Counted from the stretch's first letter, positions 33,781 to 46,812 are shown. The stretch: DNA of 64,000 bases from Mesocentrotus franciscanus (GCA_037976565.1 CP137679.1:13265207-13329206); one strand, 5' to 3'. Numbers and translations are program-made. The notes: generated by a model from the sequence alone, not told the origin.

Positions 33781-34758
33781 GAAATGTGTCGTATATAGTC
33801 TGAGTCCGCCCCTTATTGAAGTCGCAATGCTAGATAATTCAAGAGAAAATAAAACTATGAGCAGAATTATAAAATCATGTGGGTATAATATTGGGTATAT
33901 TAATAGGTCAATTGTATTTGCTTGAAGTAACAGTCAATAATTATTTTTCAACCGTTCATTTATATAATTGTTTTATAATTCCATTAGGCATTGCAGTTAC
34001 ATATCGACTAGTTAACATGATTTACTGAATACCATTAACATTCTCGCCGCACCGTGTTATCGCATGCACCCAACATTAAATATTCAATTACATACACATA
34101 TAGAAATATAAAGAAATTTACAAATATAAGAGAAGAAAATATAGAAGGAGAATAAAAGGAAAATATGCAACGGAATATTCAAATAAATGGATTTAAATGG
34201 GATGGTAGCAAAAGAACCGCGATGGTTCTGTTGGGGCATCAACTCTGCTGTTACAAAAAAAAGGTCGTAGAGATAACATAACATTGTAATATTTGATCAA
34301 GAAAAAAAGGAGACAATTTGGGAGACTAGAGATGGTAATTTTCAGTCAGAATGTGTTTATCCAGTTTGTCTCTAAAGACATTTAAAGAGTTTACTCTTAT
34401 GGAGTGTTGTTTCTCAATAGACAACGTTTCGCTGCTCACAAGAGGTATTAATGATCTGATGAATACAATCCTCGTGCGATATAATATATATGTGTGTATC
34501 AAACGCTACTCAAAGATGTTACATATTGATATTTACATAATTATTCCACTTTAATTGCCTGACAAAATACTGAATATATTTCATGCGAAATAAAGAGTGC
34601 AATAAAAAGAAAGTCCCTGAACTAGGCTTTGTTAATACGAAACACGTATCGACGTTTTGATTTCTACCAACATTAAGCCTGTGGAGGTGAGCTATTTTAA
34701 CGCAGTATAATTGTTGAATACATCCATGTACCTAGCATTGATTTTTACCATAGATTAA
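33781..34758. other. Non-coding DNA present only in copy B
   Basis: Lies inside the 1326 bp segment missing from copy A. AT-rich; no exon, RNA gene or further mobile element recognised. Confidence 0.5.
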
Positions 34759-35485
34759 AGGCCAAGTCCACTCCAAAAATAACTTACTTTCAATCAAAAA
34801 ACTTTGAGCAAAATCGTATAACTAATAAGAAAGTTATAAATTTTTGAAAAAGTATGTAAAACTATGGAACAATGAGAATCACAACACAAATTGCCAAGAT
34901 GGTTATCAGTTTATGACGTCATGTCCTCACAACTTATCAATTGCTTTATATAGTTTAATCCCATTAATTTCCCTTTTTATCCCCCAAAACTTGATTTCCC
35001 CATGCCTTTGCCCAGGTTATATGATTTGTATCATATTGCGTGCATGACATTTCCCAAAAACTTTTGAATTTTGAAGAATTGATACTATTTTCTGAATATT
35101 GTATTTCATAATTAACGATTTTTTTATAAATAGCTTATCAAAATTCAATTTTTTATGATTTAACTGGACAAAAAAATACTCTTTATTTGTGCATCCACAC
35201 ACAAACATATTACTCACAATCTAACTTGGATGCTGGTGTGAAGAAATAAGATTCTTAGGGTGAAAATAGGAAATTTATATTATCAATATAAAGAAAATAA
35301 TTAGTGGATAGTGAGGACCATACGTCACAGACTCATGAGTGAGTTGCCAATTTGTGTAGTGATTTTCAAATTTTTCCATGTCATTAAAAATTCATAACTT
35401 TCTTATTAGTTATCCGATTTTTCTCAAAATGTTTTGATTGGTTTGTTCTATTGAACGTAATTTATTTTTGGAGTGGACTTGGGCT
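34759..35485. mobile_element. 727 bp MITE with ~200 bp inverted repeats and TTAA flanks
   Basis: TTAA lies on both sides (34755-34758 and 35486-35489). The left end AGGCCAAGTCCACTCC faces the right end GGAGTGGACTTGGGCT. The inverted similarity extends inward about 200 bp (AATAACTTAC, ACTAATAAGAAAGTTAT, CACAAATTG.CAA, GACGT, GTCCTCAC). TTAA duplication is typical of piggyBac and Kolobok families. No coding capacity. Confidence 0.85.
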
Positions 35486-35489
35486 TTAA

Positions 35490-38389
35490 TTGTCTGGGTT
35501 CATAAGGTCAATGATCCTAGGGATATTTTCCTAACGGAGGACAGCACGCTCACTATTTAAGTCCACTGTGAGTCAATGGGTACACGAAGAGTATTACTTT
35601 TGGCGCCGTTGCATTGGCCCGGGGTGCATTCGCACATTTACAAACCGCATGCTCCAAAGTTACATACATGTAGATGAAAGTACGCATCGTGCTTGCCCAG
35701 CCCCACGCATGGCTATTTGCGAATTGATTTGCAGATTAAAGAGAAGGTTGAGTTCTGGGAAGAGGTGAAATATAATTTGTGAGCGTTTTCATTGTTATTA
35801 TGCAAGTGTGGAAGAACATCAGATAAAAAATGTTCCCTGAAAAGCAAGGCTCTTCAAATGCCTTAATATTCTAAATATGGCATGTAACAGCATAAAAATC
35901 GGGACGAATTTTTATGCCACATGTTTTTGTAGTCCCATATACATCTTTCTGTGTACAGTGCTTGTAACTTTACCAAGACTGGGCCAATTTTCTTATCATT
36001 TTGATGATTCCAGAACCTTGCAGTACGCACCAATACTTATATGCTAGATGATCAACCCTTTACTGATCGATTCCACACCGTTTCCTTCACAATTCATTCG
36101 CATGACCAGAACTCAACTTTATCTTTAACTCTTTATGTGTCACAGAAATAGTCTCACTGTGTCATATCGTATATATCATGGGATAGGTGAACTACAGATT
36201 TCAAGATTATTTAACTGTTTCCAGTGCAAGATCAATCTATATGCCTACATGTGTTTACAAGCGTTGTCAAAGAGCTGAACAAGACCCACAATTGGGTATA
36301 CTTGCACAAATACCACACGCATTGTGTTTCACAAAGCAGTCCCTCTATCAGTCGGAGCATATTGTTTTGTGTTAACCTGCACGTGTGGCAAACAAGCGTC
36401 CATATGCCGATTAGCATATACGGCATATCAAGGGTAAAAAATGGGGGACTCGCACTTAAGAAAACTATCAATTCCTATCCTCAGCGTCGCTGTTCCTGAA
36501 CTGTTTGCAGAATTAAAATGGACCCATCAAGTTTTTCCTCTCCGAACCCGGGAGGGAAGTGGGTAGCTGAGAATTCAAACTTCGCCCGATGCCAAAATGA
36601 TATGGCAGTGGTTTATTTTGTTCTCTTTGTCTTATTTCTCAGCCACTTTTCTTTTGATTGGGGTTGGGGAAGCTTTGCAGAAAAAGATTTTCAAGTGACA
36701 GTCGAGGAGCTGTAAAAGTAAATTTATTATTCTAAAAAAAAATTATTAGACAAAATGATGGATATGCGTCTTTGTGGTCCCTTCAACATAAAAACAAAAC
36801 AAAACAAGCAAAGCAAAACCAGTGTCTCCAGAATTTAGGAATAGCCAGGTTTCATAATAATGACCGAATGGTTCTGTCGTGTATTCTTACATCGATCAGC
36901 TGCACAGGGTATCCTTGGAATAACAGCTCTTACGTAGGTATTGTCGCAATGATGAATTCCTCTGGAATAACGATCAACGACCAGCTATGGAATGGAGTTG
37001 GATGACACGTCGTCTTCCCACCAAATTAGCTTCCGAGGGTTTCCTCTTCTTTCTTTCTCTCTTTCTCTTCTAGCGCTGACATGGACGAATCGATTCCTAT
37101 GCTGATTGCCCCGATTTCAATACATACAGGACAGCCGATAGAACGAAGAGAGAGAGAGAGAGAGAGGGGGGGAGAGAGAGATGGGGGTAGAATAAGCGGT
37201 CAACAATATGAAGGGAGGGTGCGGGAAGAAGGAGGGACAGGGACAATGGTATGATATATGACAAGGAGAGAAAGAGGAATAGAGTGAGAGAGAGAATTTA
37301 AGAAGAGAGATTAAAGAGAGATTCAAGGTCAGCGAAAGGTGTAAAGGGCAAGAGAGATAGATAAATGGAGAGATAGAGAGACAGAGACAGAGAGAGGGAA
37401 AAAGAGAGATAGAGCGATATCAAAATAGAGAAGAAAAGTGCATGGAAATTACAAATTCAAAGTACCAGTTTCACGGGGGGGGGGGTAGAGGTGAGGGTAG
37501 GGGTCACGAAATGTTGGAAAGTCTGCATACTGGTAACCTGTCCCAAAAGACATATATATTTTTAATACAGACTGTTATTATTATAATTATCATAATTGTT
37601 TAAAAATTATTATTGATATATTTATTTCATTATTATGTGTGAATGTATTTATTCATATGTAGGTATTGATATCGTTATTTTGATGATTTTGTAAGGGACA
37701 TCGGCTTTGCTATGTCAGTGGAGGCCAATGATCCGAATTGCATCTTAATATGAATCCGAAAAAGGCGATCTGCAAGTTCCTAAAAGCAAACTGCAGGTCA
37801 AGAGCGAATAGTCCCTAAAGCAAGTGAGTCCAAAATTGGCTAATGCTGCACGGGTTCAACAGATAATAAGCATAAGATAGATTTGTCACGTGATCAGTTT
37901 TCAAGGTGATAAGGTTTATGAATATTGAAACGTAATTTTTCAATTAAATGAAATCCCCATCTGGAAAACAGTCAAAGGAAACCACTTATCACTTACGTTA
38001 ATGAGCGTTTAATAGTTTCTTATGAAATATAAATCGATGTAGACGGGGCAAGAAATATTTCGGAAGCTTCTTTTCATAATTTTATTCTCCTCCATAATTA
38101 CCAGCATAAACAGTAGTTTTTAAAAGATTTATGAGGCAGTCATTACCACAGTTTTCATAATACATGTAGTTTGTAGTGAAATCTCCTAACGTATAGTTAA
38201 TAACTATAATCGTGTTACTTTTTCACATTGATAGTTTTTCTGGCTAAGAAGTATTACGTTGACCAGAAATATATAGAAACTCACATGCCTTTGTTTCTGC
38301 TATAGTCTTTATAATTATTACCTGCTGTTGTCGGACGATGGAAATCTAGTGTATTGTGGATGTCGTCTACAAATCGATATGACTTGAAT
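35490..38389. other. Duplicated non-coding DNA with GA-rich tract, copy B
   Basis: Counterpart of 15310-18197; GA-rich tract at about 37145-37415. No recognisable exon. Confidence 0.5.
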
Positions 38390-38635
38390 GGGGTTATCGT
38401 GGTATAGTGGTTCATTAATTGACTCTCTAAATCCATGGTTTTAGGTTTCGAATCTCAACCCGGCACTACAACGTCAGTTGGCCAGATATTAATCTACATT
38501 CGCCACTCTCCACCCAGGTGTAAACGAGGATCTGGCAACCGCAGCGGTAATAATAATAATTGCAGAACCCTCAGGAAGAACAGCCCTGAAGCTGATGAGG
38601 CTTCCCTGGGTAAACATAATTGTTATTATCATTAT
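38390..38635 (+). mobile_element. tRNA-derived SINE, copy B (third)
   Basis: Counterpart of 18198-18440, essentially identical, followed by the microsatellite. Confidence 0.85.
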
Positions 38636-38713
38636 CATTATAACTATTATTATTATTATCATTAACATTATTTTTGTCATTGTTGTAATTATTATTATTA
38701 TTATTATCATTAA

Positions 38714-38794
<81 letters not shown>

Positions 38795-38835
38795 CAGTAG
38801 TAGTAGTAGTAGTAGGAGTAGTAGTAGAAGTGGTA
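38625..38835. repeat. (ATT)n/(TAG)n microsatellite, complete
   Basis: ATT/ATC triplets, then about 25 TAG-type triplets with AGC/AGG/AGA interruptions toward the 3' end. The sequence truncated by the gap in copy A. Confidence 0.92.
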
Positions 38836-41035
38836 GTATGATGATGCCAGGAAATGACATGTTTTTTATGAGAAAGGAAGGGACAGATGAATCCTTAACC
38901 AGATATACAATAATTGTAACAAACTTGTTCATAAGTGACATATAAGGCAAATAAGGGAAGAATGGAAATATCAGATTGAAACATAAAATACAACAATCTT
39001 TAAATTTAGACTACAACTTCGTCCAGACAATATACCGGTCATGTTAAATGGTACTAGAGACACGGAATGTCATATTCTTTCACGGAGGGAATTCTTTGAT
39101 AAGTGGAGGGCGGAGGATTATTCCTGTGATCAAGAACTACCGTTTTCTAACAGTATAGTGGCGAGAGGCATTGGCAAACATTTCATAGCCTCTGCACATT
39201 CTTCTCCTTAATACACCGTCGCTACTGATAATGTACTTAACGTAAAGCACTTAGACTGTCATAATACGTTCTACAGTGACGTTTTAAGGAGATCACTTCG
39301 TGGCCATTGAAATGCGTGCGAGTCCGAGTGGGTGAGAGGGGATGGGGGAGGTGTGAGTGGATTTGCGTGTGTGTGTGTGTGTGTGATTGTGTGGGAGATT
39401 TGTTTATACTTTAGAATTGGCCTATTTTTATCTGTGTTACCCCAACACTTGATATTTTTAAGACTAGACTAAAAGACCTACCTTTTTACGCAGTAGATTC
39501 CCAAATATCTATTTAGTGATTGTAATCCGTAGTTTTGTGTTTGTACAGACCCTTTTTTGTTATAGAAGTCTGCTCCGAACCAGATGGGCGTTAAGTTTGT
39601 GTTAAAGATGAATTATTTGCATCAAACAGATTTTTTACAGGATTGAATTGTTGACTTTGCTCCCTACTGTACAGGTGACCAAAAAGACAACAAACCAACA
39701 CTCAAAAAAAAGAGTTTGTTACAGATTAAGAGGGAGTCGATTAATTGAAATGGATAAATTTAGACATCGTGTTCAATGTATCTCCAACATTGTCCCATTT
39801 CGGACTTATTTCTTGACCACATTTTATTACAGAAATATGGTAGGCAAAAATGACACTGTACTGAACATAAAGCCAGTGTAATAATCGGTAGCGTCTGGAG
39901 TGTCAAGTCTGACACATATAAGCGCTATACAAGAACCCAATATTATTATTGATATTAAAGAGTTCTGTTCATGTTTCGAAGGTTTGAAAGTCACAGTTTT
40001 ATTACATTATTTCTATAACATTCATTATATAAAACAGACGTTAATGGACTATTATACATTCTCTTATTGTTGATTGTGATAATTATGAACATATTAAACA
40101 TATCAACTGCCCAATGACCTGAGGTACACTGCAAGACGCTAGCTCCACCTTTTTTTAAAGGATATCGTGCAGTAGGATAATGAACAGCACGATTTATGTG
40201 TCTTTTGCTTCTTTGTGTCACTTAATTGATTCCACGCAGTGCGGGGATGTCAGGGTTTATAATAAAACCCATTCATGTTGTGCAGCATAATAATGAATGT
40301 GTCCGGGACCTTATATGTGCCCCATAACTTGTCATAAATCAAAGTCGTTCGGAGCAACATCAGTCCATTAGTCATAATTCTCATTTTGTAGAAAAAAATG
40401 AAGCATGAAAAAAAAAGTAGAAAACAACTTGGTGGTACGTGCGGATAGTATGGTTTGGCGGTCGGATGCACGAGAGTGCGTGTTTGAATTTACAATCGGG
40501 TATAAATGATGCAAGAGGGATGGGATACAGATTACTGGGGTAATCAGGGTGGAAATAGATGGCAGACTCTGTTGAGGAAAGTCGTTTGAGGGATAAGATG
40601 GGCTGTACACCCCGAAATATATTTTATACTTTCATATTTTCTTTATATTTTGAATGTTATTATGTCAATTTATATGTAATTTTGATATTGTTATCTGTTA
40701 TGATATTCCATCTTTTATCTTCATATATATTGTAATGATGATGAAAATAAATGTCAATTTAATTAAATAAATTGTAAAACTCCATGATGTTGTTTCTCTC
40801 AAGAAAATATTTTATCCAACATGTCAAAGGGAATTTTCCCCTCGCTGGGATTTGGAGACCTTTTCTTTTTCGCTCGTTTAATAAACTTTCGGCAAGCTTG
40901 TGGGCGAATTTGATCCGACACCTCATGAGATCAAACGTTAATAATGTACTAATGCCGTGAGAATCTCGATGATAACTATAATGATACTAATTATGATATT
41001 GATAGTAACAACAATGATCATAGTATCAAAAAATA
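38836..41035. other. Anonymous DNA with a decayed LINE 3' end
   Basis: At about 39436-39935 text resembles a CR1-like LINE end: a C-terminal piece TLDIFKTRLKDLPF, then a 3' tail with AAGCGCTATACAAGAACCCA and ATTATTATTGAT. The middle has diverged or been interrupted. A short TG run lies at 39366-39385. The rest shows no exon. Confidence 0.45.
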
Positions 41036-41062
41036 CTACTTCGTCTACTATTACTACTACTG

Positions 41063-41107
<45 letters not shown>

Positions 41108-41300
41108 TTACTACTACTACTACTAATAATAATAATAATAGTAATAATAATAACAATTATAATAAAAATAATGATGATAATAAAAATAACAATTTTAATG
41201 ATAATAATAATACTACTCCTACTACTACTAATAACAATACCATCAGTAATACAACAACTACTACGACTACTACTACTACTGCTACTACTAACGTCTGCTA
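41036..41300. repeat. (ACT)n/(AAT)n trinucleotide microsatellite
   Basis: About 25 ACT triplets, an AAT-rich stretch, then ACT again. Frames on both strands (Thr/Asn or Ser/Val runs) are artefacts. Confidence 0.92.
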
Positions 41301-41333
41301 CTACTGACGTAAATAAACATATCTGATTGATAC

Positions 41334-43269
41334 TTTTTTTTTTTTCAATAGTTTTTTTTATTGATTCCAAACAATTAAAATCACTTTTAGAAATAAAATA
41401 CAATTGTTTTGTCTTAACATAATTTCAAAACATTTTCATAACAGATTGTACGATTGATGAAAACAAAAATGAAATCAATTGTAACATAAAACAAATGACC
41501 CCATCCAACCAAACACACTACTAACCCCCCTCCCTCCCCACCATTTTTTCTTTCTATTATCTTTATTTTGATTTCACTCAATAATACATGATTTTTTCCT
41601 TTTTTTCAAATCATTTTCATTGAATTACATAACAGAAATACAGTAAAAATCACAACTAACATATTTCAATGACTTATATGATCCTATAATGAACAATAGA
41701 TGATTAAGCTTGACACACTGAAATTATACATTACCAGAAGTACAATTAATCATCACTAAAACAATTTCAATGAATAACATAAACATACAAACATTAGAAG
41801 AAAAAAGAAACCTTAAACAATTTTTTTTTAAATTAGAGAAATTGAGTGAAATCTTTCTTCTTTTACCCCTTGACTTCCCCAAACCCCCTCCCTACAAAAA
41901 CAAAACAAAACAAACACACCCGCACACACGCACACACGCAGCCACAACACACACATACACACGACGAGCACACATTCACACATCCTCTCTTTCACCCCTC
42001 TCTCCCTCACTCTCTCACTCTCCCTCTCCTTACCCCTGGATATCGCCCCAGTCCTGCCATTTCGGTGCAATCTCTCCCATTTTAACAAATGCTTATCTAA
42101 CTTATTCCTTTTAATAGCTATTGCTTTTCTTCATTTTGATATTCTAACAAAGTTTGAAAACATCTTTCCTGAGTAGGAACTCTCCCTCTGACCTTGTCTT
42201 AAAAATAATATATTTCATTAAGAAAATCACAGTATTGCAAAATTTAATTTCAGGTTCAGATCCAGTGATTCCCACATGTATTTCTTTCCACTCTGCCTTC
42301 CGAAGACTTCCTAAACCTAGTTTTTCAATAACCATTTGCCATAAGGCCTTTACATCACGACAAACCCAAAATAGGTGTTCGTATGATTCCGGTGCTTCCT
42401 TGCAGAATGAACAGTAATTGTTATCAACAAACCCAAATTTAAAAAGATGTTCATTGGTATATATTGCACCATGAAGTAATTTATACTGAAATTCCCTGAC
42501 TTTCGGTAAAATTGTTGTAGTTCTGATTCTTATAAATATTTGTGAAATTTCTTTTTTTGAAAAATCAAAATGGTTGTGATCATCTTTTATTCGGTAAGTA
42601 TACAGGTGCTGGAGATTAGTTACAAAATTTTCGTAGACCTTTCTAGATGGTACATCTTTCAGTAAAATGACTTTTCCAAACATCTTCAAAGAAATATTAT
42701 AATTGTCTACATCATATGAGCATAAATCCTGGAAGTTCCCTTTATGTTTTTCGCTTTTCAACACGACATCACTTATCTTCCAAATTTCCATAATATTTTC
42801 AGCACTCAAGCCTTGTCTATGAAAATAATTTACTGTTTTCACCTGTTCTCTCTCAAGAACGTGATCGACAAGGTATATATTATTTTTAAACAAATCTTCA
42901 TCAAAAATCATTTTACCTTTCAAAAGGTAATCTTTATTGTTAAAAATAATTGGATAAATAGAACTGTGGGGCTTTCAATTTCAATAACTTAATATCATAA
43001 TTACAAAGCGAGATAAACCTTCCACCCACTTTTCTAAAGATGTAATCAAAATAAAGTTTCCAGCCCATATTTGTTTCCCCATAAAGTAGTCGTTTTAACC
43101 ACATTACCCTTTGGGTTTTCACAAATAAATCAAAATCTATCATCCTTAAGCCACCATCAATGTAATCTTGATAACAAATATCTCTTTAATTCTATCTTTT
43201 CCATTCCATATGAAATCAAAGCAAATTTTCTTAGTTTCTATTCCTACCCACCTTGGAACAACTAATGAC
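41334..43269 (-). mobile_element. 5'-truncated Tx1/L1-like LINE with zf-RVT domain
   Basis: Minus-strand element of 1936 bp flanked by GATAC (41329-41333 and 43270-43274), with a terminal T-run at 41334-41345 representing its poly(A) tail. It encodes the C-terminal end of the polyprotein: GGLRMIDFDLFVKTQRVMWL near 43140, a one-base frameshift around 42955-42970, then a 259-codon frame (42923-42144) with the zf-RVT pattern REFQYKLLHGAIYTNEHLF, then YCSFC, EHLFWVC. The 3' UTR contains a CA-rich tract near 41925-41985. Truncation and frameshift make it inactive. Confidence 0.85.
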
Positions 43270-43345
43270 GATACACGTCTGTAAAAACCCAATTACCCCC
43301 CTCCCCCCCCACACACACACACACATACACACACACGCACTACTA
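43270..43345 (+). mobile_element. SINE 3' end with (CA)n tail, split by the LINE
   Basis: ATACACGTCTGT, AAACCCAATTACC and a CA repeat match the end of the SINE at 46320-46545. The matching left piece (GACGTAAATAAACATATCTG) sits at 41306-41328 on the other side of the LINE. Confidence 0.75.
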
Positions 43346-43364
43346 ATTTGGTCTTATTTACCCA

Positions 43365-43850
43365 AGGTAGCCAAATCAGTATCAATGCAGCTCTTCCTGC
43401 GGGTTATTACTCCTGGGGGTGTTTCAAAAAGACTAAGATCAACTTTAAGTTGGACTTAAGTATAACAGGCCGTTCATGCCACTGTTTGCTCTTACCATTC
43501 ACTGGCATTTGTCTTTCAAGGGACGTACAAATCGTGGTCTCAAATCTACAGAGTTTACATTTTTTGATAGTTCATTATTGAAGGAAAAAATATTATCTAA
43601 AAATTATAATATAGAGACCAATGGGGATAGCAACCAATGGCATGAATGGCCCGCCATACTTAAGTCCAACTTAAAGTCGATCTTAGTCTTTGTGAAACAC
43701 CCAGCAATTGCCTGGTACCCATTTACACCTGGGTGGAGAGTGACAACTATAGATTAATGTCTTGCCAAAATACATTTTGCCGCGGCGGGACTCGAACCGC
43801 GAACTTTGCGATCTACAGTCCGTTGACGTATCCCCTAGACCACGACACCT
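43365..43850 (-). mobile_element. tRNA-SINE interrupted by a MITE
   Basis: On the minus strand: head CACGACACCT reversed at 43841-43850, B-box GGGACTCGAACC (reversed) near 43790, body GGTACCCATTTACACCTGGG near 43715-43735. The 3' part (GCAGCTCTTCCTGCGGG) is displaced to 43388-43403 by the MITE at 43417-43702. Confidence 0.8.
43417..43702. mobile_element. 286 bp MITE with 45 bp inverted repeats, nested in a SINE
   Basis: Left end GGGTGTTTCAAAAAGACTAA (43417 onward, to 43461) and right end (43658-43702) are inverted repeats differing at two positions, finishing GTCTTTGTGAAACACCC. The interior is anonymous and non-coding. The exact target duplication is unclear because the SINE consensus around the break is variable. 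Confidence 0.88.
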
Positions 43851-44269
43851 CTAATAACTATTTACGGGGGTACGAGAATTTGAAATATAAGAATTTATAG
43901 AGGCACTTTCTGTAACCACTTATATCATGTATAACATTACATCAAATGTAAATAAAAAATATACTCTTGAGTGGCTCTTATATCAAATACTAAAAGCAAT
44001 GTAAGATTTACAACTCGTTCGTGTTCATGATGTGATGAAGAGAGACAAAAAAGCATTAATTGGTTAACACCAACATTTTGCGCTTCTCTTTATCATAGTT
44101 ACTACTTGGATGATTTTTGACGTTTCTTTGATATTCCTCATTTCATTGCCCAAACACGTTACTTTCCAAACAAAATATATATAAAGAACATTATATAAGC
44201 TATGGTTGTATTGTTATGAAAGTCGATAAGCATGGAGATTGTTGCGAGATGTATTTAGCTTAGATGTTT
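43851..44269. other. AT-rich DNA, nothing recognised
   Basis: No exon, RNA gene or repeat recognised. Confidence 0.4.
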
Positions 44270-45021
44270 TGTGACAATCAAAATGTGTCCGAGTAGAAAA
44301 CCAGAGAGCCAAGAGAATTTGTTGTGGCTCTGGGTACTTTGATCACACTGACCCATTTTTTTTCAGATTGAGAACTTTGAAAGTTACAGATATTCATTTT
44401 ATGCAAATTGCAGTGTTCATGTACCGACTTAATAAAAAAGAACTGCCTTTATCATTTTGTAACGATTTTACTCTAAATAGAGACATTCTTAACTATCCAA
44501 CCAAACATTCTTCTGATTTCCATTTGTTTACGCCAAGGAGTGCCTTAGCCCACAGATCGATTAGATATGTAGGTCCTGACATTTGGAATGCTTTGCCACC
44601 GGAAATAAGAACTTGTAATAGCCTTTTGTTATTTAAAAAGAAACTGAAGGAATTATTTCTCTCAAAATATGTTTGTTAATTTGAGGTACATATTTTATAG
44701 TGCTATTTTGTCAAGAAGAGGTAATGTGTATTCCCTTGTTTTTGCTTGCTATTCAAATATGTTAAGGGTATGATTTTGATTTAAGCATTTATTTTGTATT
44801 TTGTTTTATTTTTGTAACGACAGAATGTCTTATTTTAAGCCATGTTTTATCTAAACCTAATAATCATCAACTATGTTATCTTAGGGACGTTGCGCTTCAA
44901 ACATTTTTTGTTTATGCACTGTTCCTACTATGTATTATATCTCGATGTAACCCACTGAATTTTATTATCTGTAAACAATTTTTTTACATGGTGAATAAAT
45001 AAAACAAACAAACAAACAAAC
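44270..45021 (+). mobile_element. 5'-truncated CR1/Jockey-like LINE 3' end
   Basis: An open frame runs from about 44273 to TAA after KYVC (44677-44679). It reads QRAKRICCGSGYFDHTDPFF, LKVTDIHFMQIAVFMYRLN, then SALAHRSIRYVGPDIWNALP, the standard C-terminal end of these polyproteins. The 3' UTR ends in an (AAAC)n tail at about 44998-45021. The coding remnant has no internal stop, so the insertion may be fairly young. Confidence 0.85.
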
Positions 45022-45625
45022 AAGAACATGTTCACATAACAGGATAAAAAGAAAATTTAAAACTACTATACGAGAAAGCTATTAAAGGAAACTGGTAATC
45101 AGTATCAAAAACTGATTCTTTAACATACTCTTTTTTTCAATGGACAATTACAGAACGAAAAACGTCCACCGGCATATTTAGTTCGGATAGGAAAACATAT
45201 CTACCAAATCGACTACATCAATATTATGGTAATTATTATGGTATAAATATATGATTGACAATAACTGAATTCTAGACTATCATAATTTGACACATAGGGA
45301 AGATTATTTGGTTACTATCTAAGCAACTTTACCTAACTTTTTTAGAAAAGAATGTGTATCAACAATGGCAAGTCCCTTTGCATTTCCTTGAAATAGATTG
45401 GACGTAGATTACTTCATTTAGAGCCTGAGTAGTTTTAATTATCTAGGCCAGATGTATACAAATTAATGTTATTTATTGGTGTCAATCTACGGAAATCTGC
45501 TTTTCAGCACTTATTCTGAAGGATTTTTGTCAATGTTGATTTTCTATCTTACACTCTATTCAGCCAAGTTACATATTTTATATTGTATATGTTTTAGGTG
45601 TGCTAGAGGTACCCTGTATATTAAA
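45022..45625. other. AT-rich DNA, nothing recognised
   Basis: No exon or repeat recognised; runs into the microsatellite at 45630. Confidence 0.4.
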
Positions 45626-45629
45626 AAAA

Positions 45630-46025
45630 ATGATTATGATAATAATGATGATAACAACAATGACGAGGATAATGATAATAATAACATCAATAATAATAAT
45701 AATAAACACAATACGACTATTAATAATAACAGTAATAATAATGATGATAATAATGATGATAATAATAATAATAATAATAACAATAGTAATAGTAAAACCG
45801 TCTTAATACGGAGGGTATTCACATCAGTATTTATTACTGCTCTTCCTGCGGGCCCTGCAAATACTACTACCCTATAAAATGTCAGGTACCCATTTTAACC
45901 TGGGTGAAGAGTGGCAAATGTGGATTAATGTCTTGCGAAAGGACGTTAGGGCCTTGCTGAGATTCGAACCCCAAACCCTTGGATTGAGAGTCAAGAGAAT
46001 GAACCACTTTACCATGATAACACCT
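45630..46025 (-). mobile_element. tRNA-SINE on the minus strand with AT-rich microsatellite tail
   Basis: Reversed SINE: head ACCACTTTACCATGATAACA (46003-46022), B-box GATTCGAACCC (45962-45972), body GGTACCCATTTTAACCTGGG, then GCTCTTCCTGCGGGCCCTGC at 45839-45858. Its 3' side continues into an imperfect AAT/GAT microsatellite (45630-45795). Confidence 0.8.
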
Positions 46026-46164
46026 CAGAGTGGTACATTGCTGCCCAAAGTAAAGGCAAGCGCTTAAATGCTTTCTATGAATCGACCTGGAATTATATTG
46101 GACAGAGAAAATGTGTATATCATAGTAGACATACAGATAAGAAAATGAGAAGGGAGAAATGAGG

Positions 46165-46180
46165 GTGTGTGTGTGTGTGC

Positions 46181-46218
<38 letters not shown>
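46165..46218. repeat. (TG)n(GA)n microsatellite
   Basis: A TG run followed directly by a GA run. Confidence 0.9.
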
Positions 46219-46319
46219 AAGCGAGATAGAGAGGGGGTTGAGGGAGAGGTCGGCAACATGAGGTAGACGGGCGGGAAGAGTGAGGTCTGTAATTAAAAAG
46301 GAAGAACAGTGATAACGGG

Positions 46320-46545
46320 AGATGTGAGTTGGTCTAGCGGCATGTTCACTTGGTCACCTCTATGTCTTCGCCTACAAACTGGCTCAGGCGACCCCGATTC
46401 GAAACTGAGTCACGTCTTTCGGATGGTGACTTTAAAGGTTGGTCCCCAGACGTAAATAATCATATCTGATTGATACACGTCTGTAGAAATCCCAATTACA
46501 CACACACGCACACACGCACACACACGCAATTACACACACACATGG
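46320..46545 (+). mobile_element. Third SINE type, tRNA head and (CA)n tail
   Basis: Head GAGTTGGTCTAGCGGCATG (A-box) and B-box-like GATTCGAAACT. Body GTCTTTCGGATGGTGACTTT, AAAGGTTGGTCCCCAGACGT, CATATCTGATTGATACACG, then AATTACACACACACGC. It is the unoccupied relative of the target hit by the LINE at 41334-43269. Confidence 0.75.
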
Positions 46546-46599
46546 TATGAGATACAGCGATTGTGTAAATGGGGACAGAGCATGGACTACGTTAGGTCC

Positions 46600-46605
46600 A
46601 TGGAC

Positions 46606-46641
<36 letters not shown>

Positions 46642-46812
46642 GGGGCGAGATTGTGAAGATCAAAAAGACGCAGAGAGTTACACGATTAGAGAAATGAGGA
46701 AAGAGAAAGAGAGAGAGAGAGAGACAGACTGACAGAGAGACAAAGATAGGGATAGAGTAGAGAAACAGACAGAGACAGACACAAAGAGCGAGGGAGAGAG
46801 AAGAGAGAACTA
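46600..46812. repeat. GA-rich microsatellite
   Basis: GA runs with AAAG and ACAG interruptions; frames across it are compositional. Confidence 0.9.

Larger units (their letters stand above)
27690..38765 (+). repeat. Segmental duplication copy B
   Basis: Partner of 8340-18573. It lacks the LINE fragment and the exonic MITE of copy A and keeps the 1326 bp (33648-34973) that copy A lost. The left flanks of the two copies are unrelated: SRCR gene and quasi-repetitive DNA for A, hairpin cluster and anonymous DNA for B. Confidence 0.92.

Noticed and set aside
40938..41403. Thr/Asn- and Val/Ser-rich frames
   Set aside because: Translation of ACT/AAT triplet repeats.
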